DNA of 64,000 nucleotides from Melieria omissa (Eukaryota > Arthropoda > Insecta > Diptera > Ulidiidae), in the NCBI GenBank assembly GCA_963971225.1, contig OZ020270.1, forward strand, positions 78,508,432-78,572,431, read 5' to 3'. Both the position numbers and the translations under genes were made by a program. This document shows positions 9,800-19,182 of this stretch, one piece after another. The notes beneath the pieces were generated by a model. The model saw nothing but the letters and a program-made list of their open reading frames with translations, was not told where the DNA came from and did no database searches. Numbering within the stretch: the first letter of the stretch is position 1; each line of letters begins with the position of its first letter.

Positions 9800-10132
9800 T
9801 CGTTTTTCAAATTGCTCTCGATCGTGCGCACAGCTAAAGCCATTGTTGGGCATACGTAGAATTTCACACCGCCGCCGAATTGTGTGAAGACTTCTAAAAT
9901 TGCCAGTGGAACGCCGTCATCGCCGCCTACAAGGGAAAGTTCCAGAAAATCATTTACAGAAATACCGCGGGTGCTCCGCACTGCATGTGTACAATATTGC
10001 GGGTGCTCCGCGCTGCATGTGTATAAACACATACATACATATATATAGTCGAAGGTTAGCGGCAAGCATTTCCCGTTATTCGCCAACGGTCTATGCCTAC
10101 TGAGATTCAAAATTGGTGTAAGTGAAATCTGA

Positions 10133-13100
10133 ATGTTCACAAGACAAAAAGCAAGGCAGCCAATTGCGCTTGCAGAGTCAAGCGAGTGTAGTTCGGATTC
10201 GGACATGGTAGACGCAGTTGAAGATATGAGCAGAATGGAAGTAGAGGGTGCTTCAGCACAAACGCAAACCAACGCAACCAACGATCAGCTAGCTGCATTG
10301 GTTGCAAGCATCGCTTCTCTAAGGGATAGTGTGAACGAGTTGCGCAACGACGCTGGTCGCAGTCAGAAGGAAATACAGCAACTTCGACAAAAGATAGATG
10401 CCGGTACTACCGTTCCTGTTCAAATAAGTACATCACCGCTTGTCGATGTCCAGCCGTCGCTGCCGGCGCTGTCGCTGCCGGCGCTGACGTCTTCTAATAC
10501 AGCATTGTTTACTGAAAATTCAGTGGTGAAACTGTACCCGTTGCCAGCATTTGATGGCAATCCGGAAGATTGGCCATTGTTTGTAGCCAGTTATGAGAGC
10601 ACCACATCTGAGTTTAACTACAACAACAAGCAAAATCTCATGCGATTGCAGAGGGCCCTGCAGGGTAATGCCAAGCGTGCAGTCTCATCTTTACTTATTT
10701 ACCCGGATGATGTGCCGAAGGTTTTGCAAGAGTTGGAGTTTAATTATGGCCGTCCCGATTTGCTGATTCGATCGCAGTTGCAAAAGGTGCAGCAGTTTCC
10801 AGTCATGCATGATAGTCGTCTGGAGCAAATTTTGGACTTCGCTAACCGGGTACGAAACATCGTCGCCTTCTTTAAATCGGCAAAGTGCGCCCACCATCTT
10901 ATGAATCCGATGCTACTGGAGCAGTTGGTTTCCAAATTGCCAGCATCGAAGCAGTACGAGTGGAGCAAGCATGCGGCTAGTGTTGTACCGTTTCCTACAG
11001 TGGAATCGTTTTGCGACTGGATCAGTGATCTGGCCAAGGTGGTCTCGATAATGCCTGGAGTTGCCGAGTTGTCGTTGCGGGCTAGTCAACCAACGCAGCC
11101 GCAGCAGCGCCAATGTGCAGCACATTATAATGCCAATCGCCCAACAGCGCCACAGGGAACTACCACACGTCGAGTCCTTCATAACAACGAAATTTCGTCT
11201 AATAGTCAACCACCAGTGTGTGTGTTGTGCAACCAGAATCACATGTTGCACGACTGCGCTCAGTTTAAGTCACACAATACGGCCGACAAATGGGCTATGG
11301 TCAAACAGCATCGGCTTTGTTTTGGGTGCCTACGAAAGGGCCACAGCGTTACCAGCTGCCGCCGCAAGAAGGCTTGTGGCACGAACGGGTGCGAACGTGT
11401 ACATCACCAATTGCTACATCAAGACGCCCAATCACCCCCAACACAGTTACCTGCCGAGAGGGAACACATTTTGAATTGCCGACAGGAAAATCAGTCCAGT
11501 CTGTTTAAGATTTTGCCTGTCACAGTGTCGGGCCCACTCGGTAGTCTGCCAGTGTACGCCATGTTCGACGAGGGATCCTCGGTATCACTGCTGGAAGAGA
11601 GGGTCGCCTCCCGGCTGGGGCTGAAAGGACATAACTCGCCCCTTACATTGCAGTGGTACGGAAGCAGCCAAACCACAGAAAAGTCACGGAAGGTGGCAGT
11701 CAACATACAGGGGGCCAACTGTAGTCATAATTTCCCGCTCAAGAACGTGAGGACCATAAGTCGCCTAGATTTACCATCGCAGTCGTTTGCCAAAGACGTC
11801 CACAGCCACTTAAAAATGCTGCCCATCCAGAACTATGTCAACGTTAAGCCAGTACTACTCCTAGGACTGGATAACTGTCACCTCAGTGTATCGAGCCAGA
11901 CAGTCGAAGCCGGCCCCCAGCAGCCTATTGCCAATTTGACAAAACTGGGCTGGGTGGTGTTTGGTCCGTTGCAAAGTCGAGGTGCAGTCGAGCCAAGAGT
12001 ATTGCACGTGCGTGAGGCACACACACTTAAGCGACTGAACCGCATAGTGGAGGAATACTTTTCGGTGGAAAGTTTTGGCGTGCGCAACACTGGCGTCACG
12101 TTGGAATCGGATGAGTCGCGCCAAGCTAAGAAGATAATGTTAGAAACGACCAAAAATCTCGGTCAGAGGTACGAAATCGGATTGCTGTGGCGGGATGAAA
12201 ATGTCGTGCTGCCTTTCAGTTACGCCATGGCTAAGCATCGACTACTGAGTCTGGAATCCCGGATGTCCAGGGATGCCACCTTTGCTAAGAATTACTGCCA
12301 AGAAATCGCGAAGTATGTACAAAACGGCTACGCCAAGAAGCTGACTCAGGAAGAAGCTGATCTTTCGGGGTCTAGGACGTGGTATTTACCCCACTTTGGA
12401 GTCGTAAATCCTCACAAGCCGGATAAGCTGCGCGTCGTTTTTGACGCAGCTGCCGCAGTAGACAACATCTCACTTAATTCTGTTTTGCTCAAAGGTCCGG
12501 AGCATGCACAGCCGCTAATTACCATAATTCATAAATTTCGCCAAGGAGTTGTCGCCGTGGCTGGAGACATCCAGGAGATGTTTTCTCAAGTCCGCATCAG
12601 AGCTGATGATCAAGACTCGCAGCGATTCTTATGGAGAAGTGGTAACCCTGCCGAGCCTATAGCCGTGTACACCATGACGTCCATGATATTCGGCGCCATT
12701 TGTTCACCTTGCTGCGCCGAATACATCAAAAACACGAACGCTGCCAAATACCAGTCAACCATGCCTAAGGGGGCCCAAGCTGTTATTGCCAACACTTACG
12801 TCGACGACCTGGTTATCAGTTACGATAGCAAAGAGGAGGCTCTGGAAGTCACGCGTGAAGCCATACGAATAAATGCCGCTGCCGGATTCAAACTACGAAG
12901 ATTTGTGTCAAACTGCAAGGAACTACAAGACCGGTTGAACGAGAATAGCGCTACGCACTGCAATAAGGTCGTCAACATGGAACGCCGGGCTACAGCGGAG
13001 AAAATTCTTGGTATGTTCTGGAACACAGACACTGACGCCTTCGAATTCCATTTTCAGTTCCACAAAATTGCTCGGGATGTTTTGAGTTGCAACAGGCCAC

Positions 13101-15376
13101 CCACTAAGCGCGAGCTGCTAGCGATCGCCATGTCCATCTACGATCCGTTTGGAGTATTGGCAAATATCACCATCTGCGTGAAGTTGATGATGCAGTCGCT
13201 GTGGAAACAGCAAGTAGGATGGGACGAACAATTGCCTCATCAACTAGAGCTGCAGTGGTTCGCGTGGTGGAAGTGCTTTCAGAAGGTGAAAGATCTCTCA
13301 ATTCAACGCTGTTACTCCGAGTTGCTGCCGGAGGCCGACGAGATTCAGATGCACATCTTCGTTGATGCAAGTTCTAGTGCATACGCTGCTGTCGTCTATC
13401 TACGAGTCATAAAGGGAAACGCCGTCGACGTCGCCTTTGTATGTGCCAAGACCAGATGTGCACCAGTAAAGGGCATGACGGTGCCGCGTTTAGAACTACA
13501 AGCCGCCCTGCTGGGAGGCCGACTGGGGTCGTCAATTGAGATGTACCATGATTTCCGCATTGACAGTACCACGTTTTGGAGCGACTCCAAAACGGTGATA
13601 CTTTGGATACGCTCAACCACAAGAGAATATAAGCAGTTTGTAGGCTGTCGTATCGCCGAGATTCTGTCCACTACGTCACCGCAACAGTGGCGGTGGATAC
13701 CAACATCGCTGAATGTGGCAGATGAAGCTACCCATGCCAGCTTGGCGCCTGAACTTCACGAAGGATCCCGATGGCTGAGGGGCCCGCCGTTTCTCTATGA
13801 AGATGAATCTTACTGGCCACAGGAAACGCAGCTGACGTCGGACCATTGCGCTGCAGAGGAGTCTGCGAAAATGCATATACTTCGTGCATACCCAGGGGAG
13901 TATCCCATAATTTTTACTAATTTTTCCTCGTACTTAAAGATGGTGAGAATTGTCGCTTGGATTTTGCGTTTCGCCAACAACGCCAAGTCCACGGAACGCC
14001 AACAAGGAGTACTGCAAGCGGTGGAGCTTACAGCATCCGAGAAAGTAATACTTCGTCAAGTCCAGCTAGAAGCGTTTGCCGAAGAAATTAATGCTCTTAA
14101 GGCCAAGAAGAGTATACCAAAATCCAGCAGCTTATACCCGCTTACACCATTTCTGGATGCCGACGGTCTGGTCAAAGTCAATGGCCGAATTGATGCCGCC
14201 TATTGCTTACCCGTGTCAGCTCGGCGTCCAACAATTCTGCCTAGCAAGCATCACGTGACGCGCCTTATCATGGATCAGCACCATCGAAAGCGGCATCATC
14301 AAAATGACTGCCTGACCATAAATGAGATGCGCCAAAGGTTTTGGGTGCCTAATGCTCGTACACTATTGAAGTCTGTCAAGAGGAGGTGCTCGGTGTGTAT
14401 ATGGACTAACGCCAAGCCTGCTACGCCCTTGATGGGTCAGTTGCCTACCGATCGACTTACACCATTTGTCCGCCCGTTTTCCTACGCCGGAGTCGATTAT
14501 TGTGGGCCGTTTTTTGTTGCTATTGGTCGCAGAAAGGAAAAACGTTGGGTGGCGTTGTTCACTTGCTTAACAACCCGCGCCATACACCTAGAAGTCGCAG
14601 CGGACCTGTCAACCGATGCCTTCTTAATTTGCCTGCGCAACTTCGTTAATCGCAGAGGGGTGCCCATACGAATCCGGAGTGACAATGGCACAAATTTCAT
14701 CGGGGCACAGAGACAGCTGAAACAGGAGGAGCGCTTGTTCGACCTCAACCGCATTGAGTCAAAACTAGCGCAAGACAACATCCAATGGATGTTTAATTGC
14801 CCCGCTGACCCATCTGCAGGCGGTTGTTGGGAGCGCCTAGTGCAATGTGTCAAACGTTTGCTGCAACGAATTCTTAAAGATGAGGCCCCCCGATTGGAGA
14901 CCTTTCAAAGCGTGTTGATTGAAGCAGAAAACATAATCAACAGCCGTCCTTTGACCGACATACCATTACAACCGCAAGAGGAAGAGCCGCTTACGCCAAA
15001 CCATTTTCTAGTTGGCTGCCTTAACTCCACACAGACACCGAACCCGGATGGAGAAAGGTTGTGCCTCCGGAAGCAATGGAGAATCTCGCAGAATTTGAAG
15101 GACAGGCTGTGGAAAAGGTGGGTGTCAGAGTATTTGCCTCAGCTGCTTCGTAGGCCTAAGTGGAGAGAAGTAGCTACGCCGTTAAAGCCGGGGCAGTTGG
15201 TCATTGTCTGCGATCCTGCCCTCCCGAGGAGCCAGTGGGAAAAGGGACGAATTACCGAAGTTATAGTTGCAAAGGATGGACAGGTCAGAAGCGCGGAGGT
15301 GCGGACGAAACATGGGCTGATACGTCGACCAGCCAGAAAGCTAGCCGCTTTATATGTGAGTGAATCCCCTGAGTGA
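10133..15376 (+). CDS. gag-pol: BEL/Pao Gag-Pol polyprotein
   Basis: 1747-aa polyprotein in one frame, starting at an ATG 333 bp after the LTR and ending 17 bp before the 3' LTR. Domain order: N-terminal coiled coil (about 40-90); BEL-type Gag domain of the DUF1759 kind (about 135-300, LPAFDGNPEDWPLFVASY); zinc knuckles CVLCNQNHMLHDC (about 361) and CFGCLRKGHSVTSC (about 395); A17-type aspartic protease MFDEGSSVSLLEE (about 477); reverse transcriptase with an intact YVDDLVISY (about 887); RNase H IFVDASSSAYAAVVY (about 1074); integrase zinc region HHRKRHH...CSVC (about 1382-1420); DDE core residues in VDYCGPF, RSDNGTNFIGA and EAENIINSRPL; C-terminal DUF5641-like region. No stop, frameshift or missing catalytic motif was seen. 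There is no env. Confidence 0.96.
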   Translation: MFTRQKARQPIALAESSECSSDSDMVDAVEDMSRMEVEGASAQTQTNATNDQLAALVASIASLRDSVNELRNDAGRSQKEIQQLRQKIDAGTTVPVQISTSPLVDVQPSLPALSLPALTSSNTALFTENSVVKLYPLPAFDGNPEDWPLFVASYESTTSEFNYNNKQNLMRLQRALQGNAKRAVSSLLIYPDDVPKVLQELEFNYGRPDLLIRSQLQKVQQFPVMHDSRLEQILDFANRVRNIVAFFKSAKCAHHLMNPMLLEQLVSKLPASKQYEWSKHAASVVPFPTVESFCDWISDLAKVVSIMPGVAELSLRASQPTQPQQRQCAAHYNANRPTAPQGTTTRRVLHNNEISSNSQPPVCVLCNQNHMLHDCAQFKSHNTADKWAMVKQHRLCFGCLRKGHSVTSCRRKKACGTNGCERVHHQLLHQDAQSPPTQLPAEREHILNCRQENQSSLFKILPVTVSGPLGSLPVYAMFDEGSSVSLLEERVASRLGLKGHNSPLTLQWYGSSQTTEKSRKVAVNIQGANCSHNFPLKNVRTISRLDLPSQSFAKDVHSHLKMLPIQNYVNVKPVLLLGLDNCHLSVSSQTVEAGPQQPIANLTKLGWVVFGPLQSRGAVEPRVLHVREAHTLKRLNRIVEEYFSVESFGVRNTGVTLESDESRQAKKIMLETTKNLGQRYEIGLLWRDENVVLPFSYAMAKHRLLSLESRMSRDATFAKNYCQEIAKYVQNGYAKKLTQEEADLSGSRTWYLPHFGVVNPHKPDKLRVVFDAAAAVDNISLNSVLLKGPEHAQPLITIIHKFRQGVVAVAGDIQEMFSQVRIRADDQDSQRFLWRSGNPAEPIAVYTMTSMIFGAICSPCCAEYIKNTNAAKYQSTMPKGAQAVIANTYVDDLVISYDSKEEALEVTREAIRINAAAGFKLRRFVSNCKELQDRLNENSATHCNKVVNMERRATAEKILGMFWNTDTDAFEFHFQFHKIARDVLSCNRPPTKRELLAIAMSIYDPFGVLANITICVKLMMQSLWKQQVGWDEQLPHQLELQWFAWWKCFQKVKDLSIQRCYSELLPEADEIQMHIFVDASSSAYAAVVYLRVIKGNAVDVAFVCAKTRCAPVKGMTVPRLELQAALLGGRLGSSIEMYHDFRIDSTTFWSDSKTVILWIRSTTREYKQFVGCRIAEILSTTSPQQWRWIPTSLNVADEATHASLAPELHEGSRWLRGPPFLYEDESYWPQETQLTSDHCAAEESAKMHILRAYPGEYPIIFTNFSSYLKMVRIVAWILRFANNAKSTERQQGVLQAVELTASEKVILRQVQLEAFAEEINALKAKKSIPKSSSLYPLTPFLDADGLVKVNGRIDAAYCLPVSARRPTILPSKHHVTRLIMDQHHRKRHHQNDCLTINEMRQRFWVPNARTLLKSVKRRCSVCIWTNAKPATPLMGQLPTDRLTPFVRPFSYAGVDYCGPFFVAIGRRKEKRWVALFTCLTTRAIHLEVAADLSTDAFLICLRNFVNRRGVPIRIRSDNGTNFIGAQRQLKQEERLFDLNRIESKLAQDNIQWMFNCPADPSAGGCWERLVQCVKRLLQRILKDEAPRLETFQSVLIEAENIINSRPLTDIPLQPQEEEPLTPNHFLVGCLNSTQTPNPDGERLCLRKQWRISQNLKDRLWKRWVSEYLPQLLRRPKWREVATPLKPGQLVIVCDPALPRSQWEKGRITEVIVAKDGQVRSAEVRTKHGLIRRPARKLAALYVSESPE

Positions 15377-15382
15377 TTCACC

Positions 15383-15393
15383 GGGAGGTGGGA
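15383..15393 (+). promoter_or_regulatory. Polypurine tract of BEL element
   Basis: GGGAGGTGGGA directly abuts the 3' LTR. The decayed BEL at 41.8-47.0 kb has the same tract before its LTR (46814-46824). Confidence 0.75.
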
Positions 15394-15653
15394 TGTTGCG
15401 GCGAAATAGTATGTTGCGGCGAAATAGTATGCTGCGGCGAAATTTTACATTGATGTCTGCAACCCTGTTCAAGCTGAATGTATTCCGTTAAAGCACGCGC
15501 ATTTTCATATTTGGAGTTGAAGTCGACTGCTGACGCTCGAAAGGAGCATATCAATTTGAAAACACAACGAATAAAACAAAGTCAAGAAAGTGAAATAAAG
15601 CCTAATATATTTTTCATTTAAATTGCCGTCTTATCATTTTGCCGTCTACAACA
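15394..15653 (+). repeat. 3' LTR of BEL element
   Basis: 260 bp, identical by eye to 9540-9799, followed by the second CTAGG. Confidence 0.93.
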
Positions 15654-15710
15654 CTAGGCCTTAGTCTCGCGTAAGCGGGCTGTCGTGCCAATCAATTATT
15701 TAAATTATTA

Positions 15711-16002
15711 AATAACCTGGCTAAGATATTATTAAGATCGGCAACAGAGGGGTTACAGTTATTACCTCCTTTTTTGCCTTAACACAGCAAACGTATTCTC
15801 CAACTTGTCCTGGTTAAAGGCCTTTGTCATAATAAAAAACTTGTCCGAATTATCTTTTAATATTTTATCTACAAGTAGAAGGACCGATTTTAAGGATAGT
15901 TTCATGCCATCTACGAAGAAAACTCGTTTTTTTCATCAACAAATTTCACTTCCTCTAGATAATATAAAAATGTTTGAATAAATGTGTGCGATTCTTTCTT
16001 AA
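15711..16002 (-). pseudogene. P-like transposase, central piece
   Basis: Minus-strand translation in broken frames gives FFIMTKAFNQDKLENTFAVL and RQKGGNNCNPSVADLNN, close to the conserved QD.LEN.F..LR..GG block of P transposases. It adjoins the piggyBac-like MITE at TTAA on one side and SINE copy 1 on the other. Confidence 0.6.
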
Positions 16003-16499
16003 CCCATTAAAACCTGACCCCAGAAGGGCTTGTGCGATTTCCATAAAATTTTGCACAATCTTAGTAATTGACCTAATCAAGAAAAAAAATCAAGAAAATA
16101 ATTCATACCCCCACCCCCTGAACCAGGAGGGTACGTTGCGCAAACGCAATTTGGGCCTTAGTCACATACAAAACATAAAATTAAAAAAAAAAAAAATTTG
16201 TTTAAACTTATTTTTAAATAGTTTAGCATTACAAAATGCAGCCCACAAAGGGATTTTGATAGGTTTGAAGAATAAGTATTTTTAATTGAATTTAAAAAAT
16301 TCCCCAAAAAAAACCTTTGACTTTGGATCGAAAAAAAGATATGAATATTTAAAAAATTTTGAAATTTCGGTATGGCAGAATCTAAAACGATCAATTCGAA
16401 TCCAATTCTACCCATTTTCAAGTCTTATATCTTTATGAATTACTTAATGTAGCGAAATTCCCAAACGTTGCGCAAACGCAACGCTCAGGGCTTAATGGG
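16003..16499. mobile_element. piggyBac-like MITE
   Basis: 497-bp insertion bounded by TTAA on both sides (15999-16002, 16500-16503), the piggyBac target. Termini are imperfect inverted repeats: CCCATTAAAACCTGA at the left, CCCATTAAGCCCTGA read inward from the right. The interior is non-coding and contains GTTGCGCAAACGCAA near both ends (about 16133 and 16467). It interrupts the P-like reading frame. The assignment depends on TSD and termini only. Confidence 0.6.
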
Positions 16500-16503
16500 T
16501 TAA

Positions 16504-17261
16504 TCTGAAGAGCAGATCGGTAGCAGTTATCTGCATACAAAGATCCACTATTCATGCAATCAAATATTTGATCAATTTTTGCTATAAAATCAGCTGTGGA
16601 TAACGCTACCTCTTGTGAGATTTTTTCAAATCCACTTATGTCTGAAATTGTTCTGATAGCAGCTTCAACTGTTTTACTGAACACTTGAGTGGCAAATTTA
16701 ACACGCATTTTTTCAAATGAATTTGGAAATATGTGTTGTCTAGTAAATTTTGGGCACATTTTGGTTTTACAATTTTCTTCCCTCTCCCAAAGCTCTTGAA
16801 CTACTTTAAAGCTAACTAAACCATCAGGCGTTTTCAAGTCGCATTTAAGCCAACCATTTCGCAATGACTTGATTAAATGTGGGAAATCGAACATGCAATA
16901 AATTTTTGGATTTTGAAATTGAAAGTATGGTTTCTCTATACATACGCCTAAGTCGGAGAAACACTTTCTATTAGAAGACCCCTGATCACAAACCAAAACG
17001 TTCACTACTATACCAAAATTGCTTAAAATTTTAAGATTTTCTTTAATTATTTTGCACAAGGTATCTGCTGTTAATCCATTCTCTGACACAAAATAGTTTT
17101 ATAATTGAACACCAACTCAAGAACATGGACTTCAACATAAATACACATACTTGCTTATCAATTCTTTTTGTTCTTTCGAAGCCTGTGCATTCAAATCCGT
17201 CAATTAAATCTAGTTTTTGATTGTATCGTTATTCTCTACGTATTGCCATTTCGTCCATTAA
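16504..17261 (-). pseudogene. P-like transposase, catalytic-core piece
   Basis: The open part (16504-17089) shows VNVLVCDQGSSNRKCFSDLG and YCMFDFPHLIKSLRNGWLK, the second-Asp and DxPHLxKxxRN blocks of P-superfamily transposases. Upstream to 17261, in broken frame, comes a DEMAIRRE-type stretch that would carry the first Asp, then KSMFLSWCS. A stop and frame change separate the two parts. It ends at a Harbinger-like MITE upstream and at the piggyBac-like MITE downstream. Confidence 0.7.
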
Positions 17262-17952
17262 GGGCCAATTTTTCAGTGCGAGTTTAAACCCAGTTCAAAA
17301 GGAGTTTGCTTGAACTTGGTTTAAATTTGAACTAAGTTTAAACGACAAAGCAGTTTTTCAGTGCTAATTTAACTGGAGCAAATATTTGTCATTTGAGTAT
17401 GGCAATACTGGCAACATTTTTATCTAGCTAATAATTTTCCTTTGCTTTGATTGTCATTCGTAAATAAATTCCTTTCGCTCAAATAATGTATTTAATTAAA
17501 AAATTCAAAATAAGTAAACGGAGTCAAAATTTTTCGTCTCGGGAATTGAATATCTTCTTGCACTTTTGAAAAAAAAAATAAACAAGTGCTCGAGTGCAAG
17601 AAGGCAGACCGCGTGAGTGCAGAGAAAAAACAAACCAAATAGAAAGAAAATGAGGACGATTTCGATTCAAAATTTGTTGATAAGTTCCGGTGCGCGAAAC
17701 GTTGCGCACAAAGTATAAGAATCTAAAAAAATGCAAAAAAAGAGTTTCGCTCACGACAGGCAAGAGCTGACCAAAGCAAAAAATAAATGAACTGTCAGCA
17801 GCTGTAGACAGTTTAAACTTAGTTTAACCGTGCAAGGTTGGGCGTTTAAACTGAGTTTAAACTTCAGTCAAGTTTGACTGAAAAATTCGATTTTGCGTTT
17901 AAACTAAGTTTAAACTAGAAACTGAGTTAAACTCGCACTGAAAAATTGGCCC
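17262..17952. mobile_element. Harbinger-like MITE (691 bp)
   Basis: Terminal inverted repeats of about 24 bp: GGGCCAATTTTTCAGTGCGA at the left, its complement ending GCACTGAAAAATTGGCCC at 17952. Flanked by TAA (17259-17261, 17953-17955). The interior repeats GTTTAAACT-type sub-palindromes and has no transposase. It splits the P-like relic. Confidence 0.65.
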
Positions 17953-18085
17953 TAAAAGAACCATATTATTTTAATTTTTTTCCTTCAACTCTTAGCACAT
18001 CTTTTTAATGAATTCAAAAGCCACATTGTTGATACCGGGCTGAAGGAACTTTATTGGAGCCCACCGATTTAAGGTGCTGATATGT

Positions 18086-18416
18086 AATAATTAATTGATT
18101 GGCACGACAGCCCGCTTACGCGAGACTAAGGCCTAGCTTCCCGCAACCACCCGTGTTGTGCGTGTGAATTTTGTACGCGGGTGGAAGGGACCTACAGTTT
18201 TATGCCGGTTCCGAACGGCAGGTTGGGAGCTTTTTCATAGGCAATTTTTGCTCTCAGAGGTTTGCCATTTCCAGCTGAGAGGACAGCCACCGAAAGAGAA
18301 AACGAGTTTCCCGTTATTTTTTTTTTTTAGGTGTTACTACATGCAGAATTCGATCTTGCGTCGCTCTGCATGCGACTCGTTGGACCGCGCACTAACCAAC
18401 TGAGCCACGGCGGCTG
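18086..18416 (-). mobile_element. tRNA-derived SINE, copy 2
   Basis: 331 bp on the minus strand, the same family as copy 1, flanked by a 9-bp duplication CTGATATGT (18077-18085, 18417-18425). The A box is preserved (TGGCTCAGTTG). The B box is mutated (AGATCGAATTC), so transcription is probably weakened. It is inserted in the P-like relic between the THAP piece and the core. Confidence 0.8.
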
Positions 18417-18425
18417 CTGATATGT

Positions 18426-19107
18426 GTCAAATTGAAATGTAACTTAAATATATTCATTTAATTAAATATAAAAAATATTGTGCGCTAAATATTTCACTTC
18501 GTCAGAATATTCGTTTGGCCGGGTGCTAAGTAAAAGTTTACAAAATGTTTTGGATTCCAAGTTGATATGTTTTAAAGAATCAATTGAATTTTTTAAAGTC
18601 TTTGAACAACAATTCTTGGATTTTAAAATAAAGCGCTTTTCTTTTCGCAATTTTTCGTGAATTTTTTTGAATTTTTCTATTCTATTTCTTATTTCTTAGT
18701 ATTTCTTTTTGTAATAATGGGTTATTTTGACGTTTTTTTCGCAATTACTGCATACTATGTCATCATAACGTGGTCGTTTCAATGAAGAATCTGGTTCTAA
18801 AAATTCTTCATCCGAAATCTCATGATCTTCATCTAAGTTTAAGGTTGGAATCGCATCCTTTTTTAGAAACCTTTTTCCTACATAAGTACTGGAGAAATGA
18901 TTTTCACAAATATACAGTTTTCGGTTATAGTCGTCATAAGATATATTGCATTTTGCGCGCCAAATTTGGCCAAACACGAAATCAGCAGCGGGGAATCTAA
19001 ATAATCTAAGTTTCTCGCATTGTCGTCTCGATTTTTTGCAACTGCGAACACAATATTGAATTCCAGACGTTCAGGAATTTCTATTTGTCTTTATATTTGT
19101 AGCCATA
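18426..19107 (-). pseudogene. P-like transposase, THAP-domain N-terminal piece
   Basis: The minus-strand frame shows a C2CH THAP finger: YCVRSCKKSRRQCEKL, then FPAADFVFGQIWRAKC, then YICENHF and FLKKDAIPTLNL. A CSNCEKNVKITHYYKKKY region follows, then a Lys-rich coiled coil (LRKEKRFILKSKNC) and TFCKLLLSTRPNEYSDEVKY, typical of P transposases between THAP and catalytic core. An in-frame TGA lies between the candidate ATG (19107) and the first Cys, and a further stop follows the KKKY, so this piece is defunct. Confidence 0.75.
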
Positions 19108-19182
19108 TTCTAACAAGACGAAACACAAAATAGAATTACAATGTTGGACAATGGCGTTAAAATATTTCTTTAAAAAAATTCT

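Larger units (their letters stand above)
9540..15653 (+). mobile_element. BEL/Pao LTR retrotransposon, apparently intact
   Basis: 6114-bp element with two 260-bp LTRs (9540-9799, 15394-15653) that I read as identical, a perfect 5-bp duplication CTAGG (9535-9539, 15654-15658), one long gag-pol ORF and a polypurine tract GGGAGGTGGGA (15383-15393). It sits inside SINE copy 1. Identical LTRs and an unbroken ORF indicate very recent insertion, possibly a live copy. A standard TGG-type primer binding site is not obvious just inside the 5' LTR. Confidence 0.95.
9261..15710 (+). mobile_element. tRNA-derived SINE, copy 1 (split by BEL)
   Basis: The SINE occupies 9261-9539 and 15654-15710, together 331 bp after allowing for the BEL target duplication. 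Its head has RNA polymerase III boxes: A box TGGCTCAGTTG (9270-9280) and B box AGTTCGAATAC (9321-9331). A body with no tRNA similarity follows, ending in an AT-rich tail. The flanks carry a 10-bp duplication, AATAACCTGG (9251-9260 and 15711-15720). Copy 2 at 18086-18416 has the same length and opposite orientation. I cannot match the head to a single tRNA. Confidence 0.8.
8583..19107 (-). pseudogene. P-element-like (THAP9-type) transposase relic, five pieces
   Basis: A decayed P-superfamily transposase on the minus strand, reading from about 19107 down to 8583. Pieces in order: THAP zinc finger (18426-19107), a short piece (17956-18085), RNase H-like core (16504-17261), central region (15711-16002), C-terminal region (8583-9260). 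Each gap is a separate insertion with its own TSD: a SINE, a Harbinger-like MITE, a piggyBac-like MITE, and a SINE carrying a BEL element. Removing the insertions restores co-linear P-like homology. Stops and frameshifts occur within pieces, so the gene is dead. P-type terminal repeats were not found. Confidence 0.75.

Noticed and set aside
15654..18135. A ~44-bp inverted repeat at about 15657-15700 and 18091-18135 first looked like terminal repeats of a P-like DNA transposon.
   Set aside because: Both are the 3' ends of two oppositely oriented SINEs, each with its own flanking duplication.
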